The notes below the pieces were generated by a model. The model was not told where the DNA came from, ran no database searches, and saw nothing but the letters and a program-made list of their open reading frames with translations. The translations under genes were made by a program, and so were the position numbers. From Carettochelys insculpta (Eukaryota > Chordata > Testudines > Carettochelyidae), in NCBI RefSeq assembly GCF_033958435.1, contig NC_134137.1:120254001-120318000 (forward strand): a stretch of 64,000 bases of DNA, written 5' to 3'. Shown piece after piece: positions 63,790-64,000 of the stretch. The stretch's first letter is position 1. Each line of letters begins with the position of its first letter.

Positions 63790-64000
63790 TCTGTCCCTTA
63801 TAGACTAACAAATATTTTGGAGCATAAGCTTTCGTGGGCAAAGACCCACTTCGTCAGATGCATGAGTCATGCATCTGACAAAGCGGGTCTTTGCCCATGA
63901 AAGCTAATGCTCCAAAATATCTGTTTGTCTATAAGATGCCACAGGACTTCTTGTTATTCTTGAAGATACAGACTAACACAGCTACCTCTCTGATATCTCT
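63790..64000. mobile_element. Palindromic pair of PLE tails at the window edge
   Basis: 63797-63865 (antisense tail) and 63867-63935 (sense tail) are near-perfect reverse complements around G63866. The sense copy continues with 'ccacaggacttcttgttattcttgaagatacagactaacacagctacctctctgat', the end of the PLE tail. The right edge of the window cuts just after it. Confidence 0.7.

Overview
This is a stretch of vertebrate nuclear DNA, probably from a turtle. The best evidence is two copies of a tRNA-headed SINE with a CR1-type tail, the classic cryptodire-turtle arrangement, together with CR1 ends, Penelope-like elements (PLEs), many fold-back MITEs, and pogo/Tigger and hAT transposons. The species cannot be fixed from the sequence alone.

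Two host genes lie tail to tail, as in human 13q34. PROZ (vitamin K-dependent protein Z) runs on the + strand from 8238 to 29986. It has eight coding exons: signal peptide, propeptide/Gla, a 25/28-nt linker exon, EGF1, EGF2, linker to the protease start, and two exons of a pseudo-protease domain that has lost all three catalytic residues. PCID2 (the PCI-domain subunit of the TREX-2 mRNA-export complex) runs on the - strand from 54302 down to 32985. Its 14 coding exons join to exactly 1200 nt (399 codons plus stop), and one of its introns has the AT-AC ends of a U12-type intron. PCID2 starts in a GC-rich island with three CACGTG boxes. In mammals CUL4A starts divergently from this promoter, but I could not recognise a CUL4A coding exon between 54.7 kb and the right edge. 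F10, which precedes PROZ in mammals, has no recognisable exon in the first 8 kb.

Layout: 1-8.2 kb is intergenic (LINE reverse-transcriptase remnant, PLE tail, MITE, SINE). 8.2-30.7 kb is PROZ; its introns carry a hAT remnant, a truncated endogenous retrovirus (LTR, gag, protease), LINE and PLE 3' ends, paired MITEs and two larger TIR elements. 30.7-32.1 kb is the short tail-to-tail spacer. 32.1-54.7 kb is PCID2, with a nearly full-length but broken LINE in intron 1. 54.7-64 kb holds a TA-flanked Tigger element with a GC-rich 247-bp tandem array, a hAT transposase remnant split by a MITE, more MITEs and a palindromic pair of PLE tails.

The most notable points are the U12-type AT-AC intron in PCID2, a GGGAAAC frameshift site and an odd TGA in the retroviral gag, the assignment of the dispersed 'ctttcgtgggacagaccc' repeats to PLE tails, and the tandem GC array upstream of the Tigger transposase. 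I saw no wholly new system. Host-gene calls rest on remembered family sequences and on splice-phase consistency, not on a database search.
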